From positions 35,995-99,994 of the IMG/VR virus record IMGVR_UViG_3300021170_000011: 64,000 nt of DNA. The stretch is one strand, 5' to 3'. Shown here piece after piece: positions 7,317 to 15,294 of this stretch; positions within the stretch are counted from its first letter, which is position 1; the number at the start of each line of letters is the position of its first letter. The stretch comes from a virus. The position numbers and the translations under genes are program-made. The notes beneath the pieces were generated by a model. That model was not told where the DNA came from and searched no databases. It saw only the letters and a program-made list of their open reading frames with translations.

Positions 7317-8012
7317 CTAGTCCTCGGTGTCGTAGGTGTAGTGGTGGTTGCGGACGCGTAGGAGCCATTGTTCGGCGGTGTCGCGGTCGGGGTGGTCGGG
7401 CAGGGGTGTCCCATCCCCATCCATGATCATTTCGACGCCGTGGATGTAGTCGTGGCCCTGGAGCGGGTGGGCGAGTATCCAGTCGGCGAGGTCCCGGACC
7501 ATGTCGGGGTCCTTCAGCCGGACCGTCAGTTGCCCGGTGGTGTACAGCTCCCGGCCCTGTTCGAGGAGCCGGATGATGTGCCGGGCGTGTTTGGCCGCGC
7601 GGCGTTCCGGGATGTCGGCGGCGAACGACCCGTTGCCGCGTGCGATCAGTTTCCCGAGCTGCTGCCGGGCGTACCCGATATAGGCGTCACGGACCTGACG
7701 GCCGCACAGGAACGCGTCCCGGATCCCGACGAGTTCGGCGCCGAGTTGGGTGATGAAGTCGTACTGGTCGAGCCACAGCAGCTCGTTCACCGACGGGTTG
7801 CCGTTCAGGGCCAGCCGCACAAACTTCCCGGCCTCATGCATGGTGCTGTCGGGGTCGTGGGTGACCATCGACTCTTGGGGTTTCGTCAGCCCGTGGAACG
7901 CGATGGTGGGGGCTGCGAACACGCCCAGCGTGTCCACGTCGGACTCGGGGGTGTCGAGGCCGTAGGCGGTTGATCCGACAATGCCCTTCAACAGGGTGTT
8001 GACGGCGGTCAC
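7317..8012 (-). CDS. Nucleotidyltransferase, YcgL/COG3541-like (pol beta superfamily)
   Basis: GTG 8012 overlaps the ligase stop (TAGTG). The 231-residue protein carries the nucleotidyltransferase core GSTAYGLDTPESDVDTLGVF near residues 12-31, with the GS and DxD metal-binding signature, and a helical C-terminal half. Proteins of this type are predicted nucleotidyltransferases; their substrates are mostly untested. Translational coupling to an Rnl1-type ligase suggests end-tailing of damaged RNA or a CCA-like repair step, which is inference. Confidence 0.8.
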   Translation of the reverse strand: MTAVNTLLKGIVGSTAYGLDTPESDVDTLGVFAAPTIAFHGLTKPQESMVTHDPDSTMHEAGKFVRLALNGNPSVNELLWLDQYDFITQLGAELVGIRDAFLCGRQVRDAYIGYARQQLGKLIARGNGSFAADIPERRAAKHARHIIRLLEQGRELYTTGQLTVRLKDPDMVRDLADWILAHPLQGHDYIHGVEMIMDGDGTPLPDHPDRDTAEQWLLRVRNHHYTYDTED

Positions 8013-9268
8013 TACGCCTCCTCGTTGGTATCGGCGCGGAACGGGTCGGTGGCGGCGGGACGCAGGGACTTCCACACGTGCGGCCCGATGTCCCGATGGT
8101 CGTATTTGATGAACATCCCGGAACGGATCACCGGGTCCGTCGCCAGCTCCATCACATGCCGGGCGAACGTCTTCCGGCGCTCCGGCCCGTACTGGCGGCC
8201 CATCTCGTCCTCGGTCTTGGTCCGGGCGACGGCGACCAGGTCCGTGATCTGCTGCGTGATCGCGTAGAACTGCCGGTCCAGATCGGCCATGACGCCGCGA
8301 ACCCACTGATCGAACTCGTCCGGGACGTCGTCGATCAGGGCGCCGATAGCGCCGCCGGGGATCGCGGACATGCGGATGGCCTCGGAGAACGTGACACCGA
8401 TGGTTTTCGACAGCTCGTGGGCGTCGATGGTGGCGAACCGGTCGGCGCCGTACGCCTGCCAGACGTCGCGGGCGTTGATGCCTGTCAACACCTTGTGGAG
8501 ACGCACATACTCCGCGAACTTGATCTTGGCGCGGATGCCGGACTGGTTGAACCGGATCACCCAGCCCTCGCTGTCCGACCCGCCGACCGGCTCACCGTTC
8601 AGGTCCTTGTTCCCGTCGGCCAACGCCATCAGCAGCGACATCGGGAACTTGTCGAACGCCACCCACTGCCGCACCGGGTACCCGATCGGTTCCCAACCGT
8701 CCGCGACCTCATGCAACGGGATCTCCTGACCGTTGACCCCGTACGCGCCGATCAGGCACAGCCCGGTCAGGTTGTCGTCGTAGCGGACCACGATCCGGTT
8801 CTCGGGATAGATGATCTCGCACAGGTACGTGATCCCCGCCTCCAGCCGGGACGTGTCGCAGCCGTCCAACCGGCGCTGCGCCCACTGTGCCTGCTCAGAC
8901 GTGAACGATCCCTTCGACGCCACGTGCCATTTGCCCTGGTACCAGAACATGATGCCCAACGACCCGTCCACCTTCTCGAAGATCGAGAAGTCTTCCTTCG
9001 GCAGCGGCGGCGCGTAGTCCTGACCGCTGTCGTGCTCGGAGACGTTGAAGAACTTCGGGAACGGCCACGCCACGACCGTCCCGGCGTCGTCGGCGATCAG
9101 GCCCCGGCAGCGCGTGGTGACGTTGTTCCAGTGCCGGTCATACTGGCAGTGCCGGGTGTACGTGTAGATGGTCAGGGGTTCGGTGGGGTGACGGCGCGTC
9201 TGGACGTATCCGGCGTCGATCTCCTCCGCGAGGGTGCCGGGCGCGAACAGGTCGGCGAGGCTGGTCAC
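8012..9268 (-). CDS. rnlA: T4 Rnl1-family RNA ligase (418 aa)
   Basis: With the GTG start at 9268 (GTGA overlap, AAGGAG upstream) the nucleophile of motif I EKVDGS falls at Lys99, the same number as in T4 RNA ligase 1. Further motifs in order: TRCRGLIAD (motif Ia-like, residues 52-60), CEIIYPENRIVV (III), EGWVIRF (IV), and KIKFAEYVRLHKV (V). A roughly 150-residue C-terminal helical domain, as in Rnl1, follows. Rnl1 enzymes seal 3'-OH/5'-P ends in single-stranded loops, classically anticodon loops cut by PrrC. Works with pnkP at 5868. Confidence 0.93.
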   Translation of the reverse strand: MTSLADLFAPGTLAEEIDAGYVQTRRHPTEPLTIYTYTRHCQYDRHWNNVTTRCRGLIADDAGTVVAWPFPKFFNVSEHDSGQDYAPPLPKEDFSIFEKVDGSLGIMFWYQGKWHVASKGSFTSEQAQWAQRRLDGCDTSRLEAGITYLCEIIYPENRIVVRYDDNLTGLCLIGAYGVNGQEIPLHEVADGWEPIGYPVRQWVAFDKFPMSLLMALADGNKDLNGEPVGGSDSEGWVIRFNQSGIRAKIKFAEYVRLHKVLTGINARDVWQAYGADRFATIDAHELSKTIGVTFSEAIRMSAIPGGAIGALIDDVPDEFDQWVRGVMADLDRQFYAITQQITDLVAVARTKTEDEMGRQYGPERRKTFARHVMELATDPVIRSGMFIKYDHRDIGPHVWKSLRPAATDPFRADTNEEA

Positions 9269-9678
9269 TGCTTCTCCTTTTGCACGGCCGTGGCCGCGTC
9301 GTATGCGTTCTTGAAAAACAGGTTGTTTTTCAGGTCGGGGCGGCTGGCGAGGAACGCGTGGAACACGTAGGCGTCGTTCTGGAACATGCGTCCGATGTTG
9401 CTGGGTGTCAGCCACCGGCACACGTCGGCGTCGGTGAGGTTCCAGGTGACGGGGTCGGTGACGCGGGTTCCGGAGTTGGGGCGGGCGGTGAGCATGCCCT
9501 TCCCCTCCATCAGCCGCAGTGCCTCCCGGAACGCGGTCCGGGACACGCCCAGTTCCGTCCGCAGCTTGTCCGGGTCGATCCGTTCCCCCGGCGTGTATTT
9601 GCCGTTGGCGATCCACTGGCCGATCCATTCGGCGCATTGCCACGTGCGTGTGGTGATGCGTGGCGTGTATTCGGTCAC
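9265..9678 (-). CDS. GntR-type winged-helix regulator (137 aa)
   Basis: GTG 9678 overlaps the upstream stop (GTGA). Residues about 8-75 form a GntR winged helix: WIANGKYTPGERIDPDKL, then GVSRTAFREALRLMEGKGML with the recognition helix and wing TARPNSGTRV. The remaining 60 residues are too short for a usual FadR/HutC effector domain, so this is a trimmed GntR with a novel tail. It is the gene just before the ligase and may control the repair operon; inferred from position. Confidence 0.85.
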   Translation of the reverse strand: MTEYTPRITTRTWQCAEWIGQWIANGKYTPGERIDPDKLRTELGVSRTAFREALRLMEGKGMLTARPNSGTRVTDPVTWNLTDADVCRWLTPSNIGRMFQNDAYVFHAFLASRPDLKNNLFFKNAYDAATAVQKEKQ

Positions 9679-10820
9679 TCCTTGATCCTTTTCGTCAGCT
9701 TCGGGTCTGGTTCGAACGGCGGCAGCTTGATCTGTTGGGGCTGGGCGAAGTAGTCGGTGATCAACTGGCAGGCGACGCAGCGGCCCTCGAACAGTTCGAA
9801 GTGGTCGGGGTAGTGGGTGTAGCCGAGGACGTGGGGATGCGGCATGCCCCGGAATTCCAGGTGCCCATCTAGCCCCATGACGGGTGTGTGGTGCGGCGTG
9901 GCGGGGAGGATGATCGGCGGTTTCGCTTTGATCTCCTCGGCGTAGTCGTTGACCATGCTGCACACGGCGCACCTACAGTCGGCGCTGTCGGTGTGGTCGG
10001 GGTAGGGGTACCACGCCTCGATCTTGATGTTGTTGCGGGCGTACCGGGCGTTCAACTCGTCGTACGCGGCCTGAATCTCAGCGTCGCTGTAGTCGCCGCC
10101 GTACGTCAGGTGCCCATCCACCGCGAACGGCTTCTGACGGCGGCTACGGGCGCAGTACAGGCCCCCGCCGCACATGCAGTTACGGTGATGGTCCCCGATG
10201 GCTGTGCGGGCGTCACGGACGCTGTTGCAGGCCGTGCAGCCGCAGTCGGTGGGGTGGCCGTTGGTGCACGACCGCAGGAACGACCAGCGGGCCACGCAGT
10301 CCGGGCACTTGCACGTGAACACGTAGCCCTGTTTGGTAGGGGCGGCTAGCGCGTTGCTTATGTCGCGCATCGCCGCATAGGCCTCCTGCGTGGTGATGCC
10401 GGTGTACGGCACGCTGACCCGGTTGGTTGCGGGTGGGGGTGCTGGGGGTTTCCAGTCGCCGAGCCATTCGACGCATTCGGGGTGGTTGGCGGTGCCCAAT
10501 GATGCTTCCCGCTCGGGGTCGATGATCCCGCATACGAAACACTGACCCGGCTTCGGCGGGTACGCGATCGGCTGGCGGCGGGGCGGTTCGATGGCGGCCG
10601 GTTGCGCGGTCCACGGGATGGGGACGGTGATCTCCTTGTGGGGGAACGCCATCCGGTAGATGTTGATCATGACGTACGCGGTGGCGGTGAGGCTACCGGC
10701 GATGAACACGGGGTTGCCGGATTCGATTGCGCACCCCGTGGTGATGATGGCCCCGGGCATGAACGGCGCAACCGCGTTGGGGAACGTGGGGATCGGGATC
10801 CAGCGGATGCTCGGGCGCAT
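9675..10820 (-). CDS. Membrane-anchored Cys-rich protein (381 aa)
   Basis: The N-terminal 60 residues hold one or two hydrophobic helices (about 13-33 and 36-52). The rest is a large soluble region with repeated zinc-ribbon-like pairs: CFVC, CKCPDC, CGCTAC, CMCGGGLYC, CRCAVC and CVAC, an unusually high number of pairs for one protein. The repeated pattern of Cys-x-Cys or CxxC followed by acidic/aromatic residues suggests a multi-zinc scaffold at the membrane. No family recognised. Confidence 0.65.
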   Translation of the reverse strand: MRPSIRWIPIPTFPNAVAPFMPGAIITTGCAIESGNPVFIAGSLTATAYVMINIYRMAFPHKEITVPIPWTAQPAAIEPPRRQPIAYPPKPGQCFVCGIIDPEREASLGTANHPECVEWLGDWKPPAPPPATNRVSVPYTGITTQEAYAAMRDISNALAAPTKQGYVFTCKCPDCVARWSFLRSCTNGHPTDCGCTACNSVRDARTAIGDHHRNCMCGGGLYCARSRRQKPFAVDGHLTYGGDYSDAEIQAAYDELNARYARNNIKIEAWYPYPDHTDSADCRCAVCSMVNDYAEEIKAKPPIILPATPHHTPVMGLDGHLEFRGMPHPHVLGYTHYPDHFELFEGRCVACQLITDYFAQPQQIKLPPFEPDPKLTKRIKE

Positions 10821-11053
10821 CAGATTTCCTCCTCGAATCCGTATGCGCCGCATTCGGTCATTGACCAGTGGACGACGCAGACGTTGTCGGGCTCGTCGAA
10901 TCCGTAGCGGTCCTCGATCTTTTTGCGGGCCCACCCGAACCAGTAGTCGGCGCCGTGGGTGAACGTGACGTCCACCGTTTCGACCACGCTCTTCTTGCGC
11001 TTGACGTCCCGCCGGTCGTTAAATTCTAGGGTTAGGACGAGTAGGTTTTTCAT
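10820..11053 (-). CDS. Hypothetical protein (77 aa)
   Basis: Start ATG 11053 overlaps the upstream stop (ATGA). Pattern: beta strand (MKNLLVLTLEF), basic patch (DRRDVKRKKS), then a beta-alpha segment. Possibly a small RNA- or DNA-binding fold given the basic patch. Ends EECGAYGFEEEI-like acidic tail. No family recognised. Confidence 0.6.
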   Translation of the reverse strand: MKNLLVLTLEFNDRRDVKRKKSVVETVDVTFTHGADYWFGWARKKIEDRYGFDEPDNVCVVHWSMTECGAYGFEEEI

Positions 11054-11349
11054 GCCGCGTCCCCGTGGAAGCAGGGGAAACACCACGCGTCGTAGCCGCC
11101 GGTCATCTGGTTGTACATGTTTCGGGTGTCGATGGTGGTTCCGCAGTTGATGCAGGCGTGGTCGAGGACGTGCCGCCACTGGGGCGGGAACGAATCGGGG
11201 TGGCCGTAGACGCGGCTGTCGGGTTGGGCGGTGACGCGGATTCCCCACACGTTGGCGAGGGGTCCGCTTTCCCGGACGGTGGCGGGGGTGACGGTGATCT
11301 CAGATTTGGCTAGCCGTGCGGCGTACCACTGTGCGGTTTCGTGATCCAT
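11050..11349 (-). CDS. Small zinc-ribbon protein (99 aa), first gene of the RNA-repair operon
   Basis: ATG 11349 follows GGAGGACGCCCC. The C-terminal 40 residues contain CINC and CFPC, a classical four-Cys zinc ribbon. This is the first gene of a leftward operon of about 13 coupled genes that includes the RNA-repair enzymes. An extended -10 element lies 40 bp upstream. Confidence 0.65.
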   Translation of the reverse strand: MDHETAQWYAARLAKSEITVTPATVRESGPLANVWGIRVTAQPDSRVYGHPDSFPPQWRHVLDHACINCGTTIDTRNMYNQMTGGYDAWCFPCFHGDAA

Positions 11350-11388
11350 GGGGCGTCCTCCGGTGCGCCGTGGGTCCGTGATTTCCAT

Positions 11389-11397
11389 ACGATACCA
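11389..11397 (-). promoter_or_regulatory. Possible extended -10 promoter for the RNA-repair operon
   Basis: Minus strand reads TGGTATCGTATGG: a TGn extension followed by TATCGT, 40 bp before the first start codon. No convincing -35 box. The identical element TGGTATCGTAT occurs at 35889, and GGTATCGTA at 40637, each upstream of a leftward operon. Confidence 0.4.
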
Positions 11398-11429
11398 CGT
11401 CGGTCAGGGACCGGGATGGGAAAAACATC

Positions 11430-11747
11430 ATGTTCCTACGGAAAGACCAGGCAGGTTCCGCACCGGGCCACACCTGGGAAAACGCCGGTGACGTCATCGA
11501 GGTAGACGACGAACTCGCCTGGCAACTCCTCGCCATTCCCGGCGGAGGATTCGCAGAAGTCCCAGCCCCGGAACCCGCCCCCGTCGTTGACGAACCACCA
11601 GCCGACGAGGAACCGGAACCGGAGACGGACAGCGACGAGGAAGAGGCCCCGAAGCGCAAGGGCGGCCGTCCGCGTCTGCCGCGTGATGCCGAAGGAAAGA
11701 TCATCCGCGAGGTCACCGAAGCCGACGGCGACGACGATACCGAATAG
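11430..11747 (+). CDS. Acidic virion-region protein with AT-hook-like motif (105 aa)
   Basis: First rightward gene after the leftward block. The middle is a Pro/Glu/Asp-rich disordered region; the end contains KRKGGRPRLPRDAEGK, an AT-hook-like GRP core. Position just before the head-tail connector suggests a head accessory or decoration protein, or an internal DNA-contacting protein. The start ATG at 11430 lacks a strong ribosome site. Confidence 0.6.
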   Translation: MFLRKDQAGSAPGHTWENAGDVIEVDDELAWQLLAIPGGGFAEVPAPEPAPVVDEPPADEEPEPETDSDEEEAPKRKGGRPRLPRDAEGKIIREVTEADGDDDTE

Positions 11748-11760
11748 TTAGGGGAGCGGT

Positions 11761-12423
11761 GTGGCCGCTGACAACCTCACGCCGCTGTGCACGTCCGCCC
11801 AACTTGAATCCGGCGCCTTCGCGGACCTCGTGCGGAACTTCAGCGGCCCAACGCTAGACCACCTCATGCTCCGCGCCACCCGGCTATGCGAATCCGCTGT
11901 AGACCGCCGGTTGGCGCCGTTCACGAACATCACCGAAACCCAGCGGGCACAGGCCCTCGACGTAGACGACATCACCGAAATCCCCGGCCCTATGGAACCG
12001 TCGGCACAGATTGGTTTCTCCCGCGCGCAGTCGCTGGGGACATCCCAACTGGTCCGCCACTTCTGGGTCCGGGAATACCCGCCGCGTTACCAGGAGTATT
12101 GGGCCGGGAGTATCACCAGCATCGAACTGTTGCGGTCGTACTCCGGCACGCAGGCGGTGGTGCCGAACACCACACAGTACGAACCCGACACCGGACACTG
12201 CCGGTTCCAGTTGGGCACCTACGTGCCGACCGGAACCACCATCGTCGTGGTGTACAGCGGCGGATACTCCACCGTGCCGCTGGATCTGGAGCAGGCGTGT
12301 GAGTTTATGGCGGCGTCGCTGGTGTTGAAGCAGTTGGACCCGGCGCAGGCGATGCACGGCCACGACCCTGACGCGCTGCGGATGGATGCCCTGGAGATTC
12401 TGACGGCCTACACCCGGAGGTAG
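11761..12423 (+). CDS. Head-tail connector (adaptor) protein (220 aa)
   Basis: GTG 11761 with GGGGAGC upstream. The N-terminal helices (TLDHLMLRATRLCESAVDRRL) and C-terminal LEQACEFMAASLVLKQLDP ... ALEILTAYTRR fit the helical bundle of HK97 gp6/SPP1 gp15-type adaptors, with a beta-rich insertion between. The gene order (capsid, adaptor, completion proteins, tail tube) supports it. Family identity is inferred from fold pattern and synteny. Confidence 0.65.
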   Translation: MAADNLTPLCTSAQLESGAFADLVRNFSGPTLDHLMLRATRLCESAVDRRLAPFTNITETQRAQALDVDDITEIPGPMEPSAQIGFSRAQSLGTSQLVRHFWVREYPPRYQEYWAGSITSIELLRSYSGTQAVVPNTTQYEPDTGHCRFQLGTYVPTGTTIVVVYSGGYSTVPLDLEQACEFMAASLVLKQLDPAQAMHGHDPDALRMDALEILTAYTRR

Positions 12424-12426
12424 CTG

Positions 12427-13272
12427 ATGGCCGGGGGCTGGGCGGCGTACAACAAGAAAAACCCGGGCCACAACAAGGGCAAGCATCACAAGGGCCATCC
12501 GATGTCCGCTGCCGCGAAAGCGAAGCTGCGGGCGCGGATGAAGGGCAAGCATCACAAGATGACCGCCGCGCAGAAGGCGAAGCTGCGGGCATCGATCAAG
12601 GCGCGCATGGCCAAAATGTCCAAGGCCCAGAAACACGCCTTGGCTATGAAGCGTGTGGCGTCGATGAAGAAGAAGCTGGCGGCGATGTCGGCTGCCCAGC
12701 GGGCCGCACGCAAAGCGAAGATGTCAGCGAAACGCAAAGCGACGTTGGCGAAGCTGACGCCTGCGCAGCGTGCGGCGCGTGCGGCGAAACGGAAAGCGTC
12801 GTTGCAGGCCCATTTGGCGCGGATGACGGTGGCGCAGAAAGCCGCCCGTAAAGCCAAGATGTCCGCTGCTATTAAACGGCGCAACGCCAATATGACTGCT
12901 GCCCAGCGGGCTATGCGCAAAGCGAAGATGAGTGCCGCTATCAAGCGGCATAACGCGAACATGACGGCTGCGCAGAAGCTGGCCCGGAAGCAGAAGATGT
13001 CGGCGGCGATCAAGCGGGCTAACGCCAACATGACCGCCGCTCAGCGTGCCGCACGCAAAATCAAAATGTCGGCGGCGATCAAGGCCGCTAACGCACGGAT
13101 GACCCCGGCGCAGAAGGCTGCGCGTAAGGCGAAGGCTGCGGCCACGCGGGCGTCCCATCCGGCGCATCACAAGGCGTCTACCCGGGCGAAGAAGGCATCC
13201 ACGCGTTCCTCGTCCCGGCACAGCTCATCCCATCACACGCGGCGTAGGGCGGTCCGTCGGCGCCATCACTAG
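12427..13272 (+). CDS. Highly basic 23-residue-repeat protein in the head-tail gene cluster (281 aa)
   Basis: ATG 12427 with GGAGG 6 nt upstream. Nearly the whole protein is Lys/Ala/Arg/Met. Residues 26-63 hold two 19-residue units; residues 64-247 hold eight consecutive units of exactly 23 residues (starts 64, 87, 110, 133, 156, 179, 202, 225) with core MTAAQRAARKAKMSAAIKR. The pattern resembles tandem NUMOD3-like DNA-binding motifs or histone-H1-like tails. The C-terminus is Ser/His/Arg-rich. Predicted pI is extreme. A DNA-condensing or capsid-internal role is likely but unproven. Confidence 0.75.
   Translation: MAGGWAAYNKKNPGHNKGKHHKGHPMSAAAKAKLRARMKGKHHKMTAAQKAKLRASIKARMAKMSKAQKHALAMKRVASMKKKLAAMSAAQRAARKAKMSAKRKATLAKLTPAQRAARAAKRKASLQAHLARMTVAQKAARKAKMSAAIKRRNANMTAAQRAMRKAKMSAAIKRHNANMTAAQKLARKQKMSAAIKRANANMTAAQRAARKIKMSAAIKAANARMTPAQKAARKAKAAATRASHPAHHKASTRAKKASTRSSSRHSSSHHTRRRAVRRRHH
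12616..13167 (+). repeat. Eight tandem 69-bp coding repeats
   Basis: Each unit encodes 23 residues beginning (M/L)(T/S)xAQ and containing a KMSAAIK-type second half. Codons differ between units, so the repeat is maintained at protein level more than at DNA level, pointing to selection on the peptide rather than recent slippage. Confidence 0.8.
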
Positions 13273-13280
13273 GAGGCACC

Positions 13281-13826
13281 GTGCCCGGAACGTTCATGAC
13301 CTCTGCGGACGCCGTAGACCGTGAGGCGGGGTGGCTGGCGCTGCCCGGCACCACGCAGGACGGGTTGCCGTCGCTGCTGACGACGTACGGCGGTCCGTGG
13401 GACGTCGTGCAGGCGTATTCACCGCGTACCCCGGCGATGCGGAAGGCGCAGGTGTTCGTGAACCGCACGGACACGCATGTGGAGCGGTTCGGGCATATTC
13501 GTTCGATCTTCGGTTACGAGTTCATGTTGCGGTTGACGTGGCCGTTGTCGAACCAGCAGGGAAACGCCGAGTCGGATCAGCGGGCGTTTGACGCCGCTAT
13601 CCACCTGTTGTGTCTGCGGATCCGTGGGGTGGGTCCGAACCAGCCGGGCGGTGCGGACAAGACGCATGGGGGTGCGTTTCTTCAGGTTGCTGAGGGTTCG
13701 GATGTCACGCGTACCGCGTCGGGGATTCATGTGCATTACGAGGATCCGGAAACCACCATGTCTAACGGTATTGATTTCCGGGCCACGATCTCGTATTCGG
13801 CGGATGACCGCGACTTCAACGATTAG
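13281..13826 (+). CDS. Head-tail/tail completion protein (181 aa)
   Basis: GTG 13281 with GGAGG upstream. Mixed alpha/beta protein of the size of tail-terminator or head-closure proteins, located between the adaptor and the tail tube gene. It contains a conserved-looking central region (FGYEFMLRLTWPLSNQQGN) and a beta-rich end (IDFRATISYSADD). Assignment rests on synteny; a specific family is not recognised. Confidence 0.55.
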   Translation: MPGTFMTSADAVDREAGWLALPGTTQDGLPSLLTTYGGPWDVVQAYSPRTPAMRKAQVFVNRTDTHVERFGHIRSIFGYEFMLRLTWPLSNQQGNAESDQRAFDAAIHLLCLRIRGVGPNQPGGADKTHGGAFLQVAEGSDVTRTASGIHVHYEDPETTMSNGIDFRATISYSADDRDFND

Positions 13827-13834
13827 AGGCATTT

Positions 13835-14065
13835 ATGTGGCAGCGCAATAAGAGCGGCTATGCGCAGGAGGTTTCGGCGTGGCCTACCGACGACGACCCG
13901 ACGCGCGCCCCGTTCCGCGTCGGCGTTGACGAGGACATTGATTTCCCGGAACTGCTGGCGGGGTTCGTGCCGGTGGACAAACCAGCGGATGAACCGGCGC
14001 CGAAGGCGGCCCGGCGTAAGGACGCCGCTGCGGCGGCTGACACGAAGGAAGGTGAGCCGCAGTGA
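13835..14065 (+). CDS. Small hypothetical virion-region protein (76 aa)
   Basis: ATG 13835 and stop overlapping the tail tube start (GTGA). The N-terminal half is acidic (PTDDDPTRAPFRVGVDEDIDF), the C-terminal half is an Ala/Lys/Glu-rich disordered tail. A similar acidic-to-alanine-rich layout is seen at 11430-11747. Possibly a head or tail accessory protein. Confidence 0.55.
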   Translation: MWQRNKSGYAQEVSAWPTDDDPTRAPFRVGVDEDIDFPELLAGFVPVDKPADEPAPKAARRKDAAAAADTKEGEPQ

Positions 14066-15243
14066 CGTCTCTTGCGAAGCTTGGGTATGTCGGGATTGCC
14101 AAGGAGGTGACTCAGGGCACGTATGTTGCCCCGTCGTTCTACATCCCGTGCACGAAGATCGATGCTGAGGATGTGTTCGTTGAGTTGCGGGACGAGTCGT
14201 ACCGCAACAACGACACCCTGTTGCAGGGCATGTACCAGGGCCCCGGTGACAGCACGTTTGCTATCGACGTCATGGCGTACCCCGACGCTATCCCGTACCT
14301 GCTGCGGGGTCTGATCGGGCCGGACACGGTGACGACCACGGGCGTGTCTACGACGTTGGCGTCTAACGCGTCGGCTGGGGCAACGTCGTTGTCGTTGACT
14401 GCTTCGGTACCCAGCAACAGCACCATCCGTATTCAGGACGCGGGCGGCGCGAATACGGAGTATGTCCAGGTCGGTACGGTTACCGGTACGGGCCCGTACA
14501 CGGCGCCGGTGACGACGCCGACGACCGGCACCCTGTACGCGCACACGGCGGCCGGTGGTTCGGTTACCAGCCAGTCCACGCACACGTTCAAGCAGAACCC
14601 TACGGCCGCCCAGACGTCGTGGTCGTTGACGAAGTTTGATGTGGCCACGAACGGGTTGGGGACGGCTACGCGCGGGTTCCCGGGTTGCAAGATCCAGGAA
14701 GTCGCGATCAAGATCGACCCGAAGGCTGTCATGACGTTCTCCGTCAAGTACGTGGGGTGGTTGTCGGCGGAGCAGACGCCGAACCCAACCCCAACGTTCT
14801 CGTCGGTGATCCCGGGCCTCGGCTGGCAGTGGACCATGACCAACGGCGGCGGCTCGTCTACGCGCGGTCTGACGTATGACCTGACGGTCAAGCGTCCGGC
14901 GGACGCTATCCACGCGTCCAACGGGTCGCAGGGGCCGCGTGAGGTCTTTCAGGGCGTGTTGGAGGCCGACGGCACGTACAAGGCGATCTTCGAGAACGAC
15001 ACGGACCTGAACCTGTACTTGCAGTACACGCAGCTCCCGGCGACGGCGACGATCACGCAGCCGGTCACGTCCGGCGGTTCTGTGATCACGCTGACGTCGT
15101 CGAAGTCGGGTTGGTACAAGGGCAAGGTGGACCTGTCCACCGTGTACGTGACGGCGGACTTCTCCCTGTCGGGTATCTACAACACGACCGACGGCGGCGC
15201 CGTGTCGGCGACGGTCACCAACTACGTGTCAACGGCGTACTAG
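14062..15243 (+). CDS. Major tail (tube) protein (393 aa)
   Basis: GTG 14062 overlaps the previous stop. Starts LAKLGYVGIAKEVTQGTYVAPSFYIP, the typical opening of siphophage tail tube proteins (a long loop with the substrate-like GTxxxP signature). Beta-rich and Thr/Ser/Gly-rich throughout. An inserted region around residues 95-170 looks like an Ig-like or decorating domain (TLASNASAGATSLSLTA). A strong terminator follows, as expected for a very highly expressed gene. Confidence 0.85.
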   Translation: MTSLAKLGYVGIAKEVTQGTYVAPSFYIPCTKIDAEDVFVELRDESYRNNDTLLQGMYQGPGDSTFAIDVMAYPDAIPYLLRGLIGPDTVTTTGVSTTLASNASAGATSLSLTASVPSNSTIRIQDAGGANTEYVQVGTVTGTGPYTAPVTTPTTGTLYAHTAAGGSVTSQSTHTFKQNPTAAQTSWSLTKFDVATNGLGTATRGFPGCKIQEVAIKIDPKAVMTFSVKYVGWLSAEQTPNPTPTFSSVIPGLGWQWTMTNGGGSSTRGLTYDLTVKRPADAIHASNGSQGPREVFQGVLEADGTYKAIFENDTDLNLYLQYTQLPATATITQPVTSGGSVITLTSSKSGWYKGKVDLSTVYVTADFSLSGIYNTTDGGAVSATVTNYVSTAY

Positions 15244-15251
15244 ACGCCACG

Positions 15252-15294
15252 GGCGGGTCTGCCACGGCGATACGTGGCGGACCCGCCTTCTTTA
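15252..15294 (+). terminator. Strong intrinsic terminator after the tail tube gene
   Basis: A 15-bp stem (GGCGGGTCTGCCACG with CGTGGCGGACCCGCC, one G-U pair) over a 6-nt loop, followed by TTCTTT. It should reduce transcription of the downstream tail assembly genes relative to the tube gene. Confidence 0.85.

Noticed and set aside
8078-9370. 430-codon open frame on the plus strand
   Set aside because: Antisense to the RNA ligase gene, which has all catalytic motifs. The plus-strand translation is Val/Asp/Gly-rich with no motif.
12616-13167. Tandem 69-bp repeats as a CRISPR array
   Set aside because: Repeats are contiguous without unique spacers, vary in DNA sequence and stay in one reading frame; they are coding repeats.
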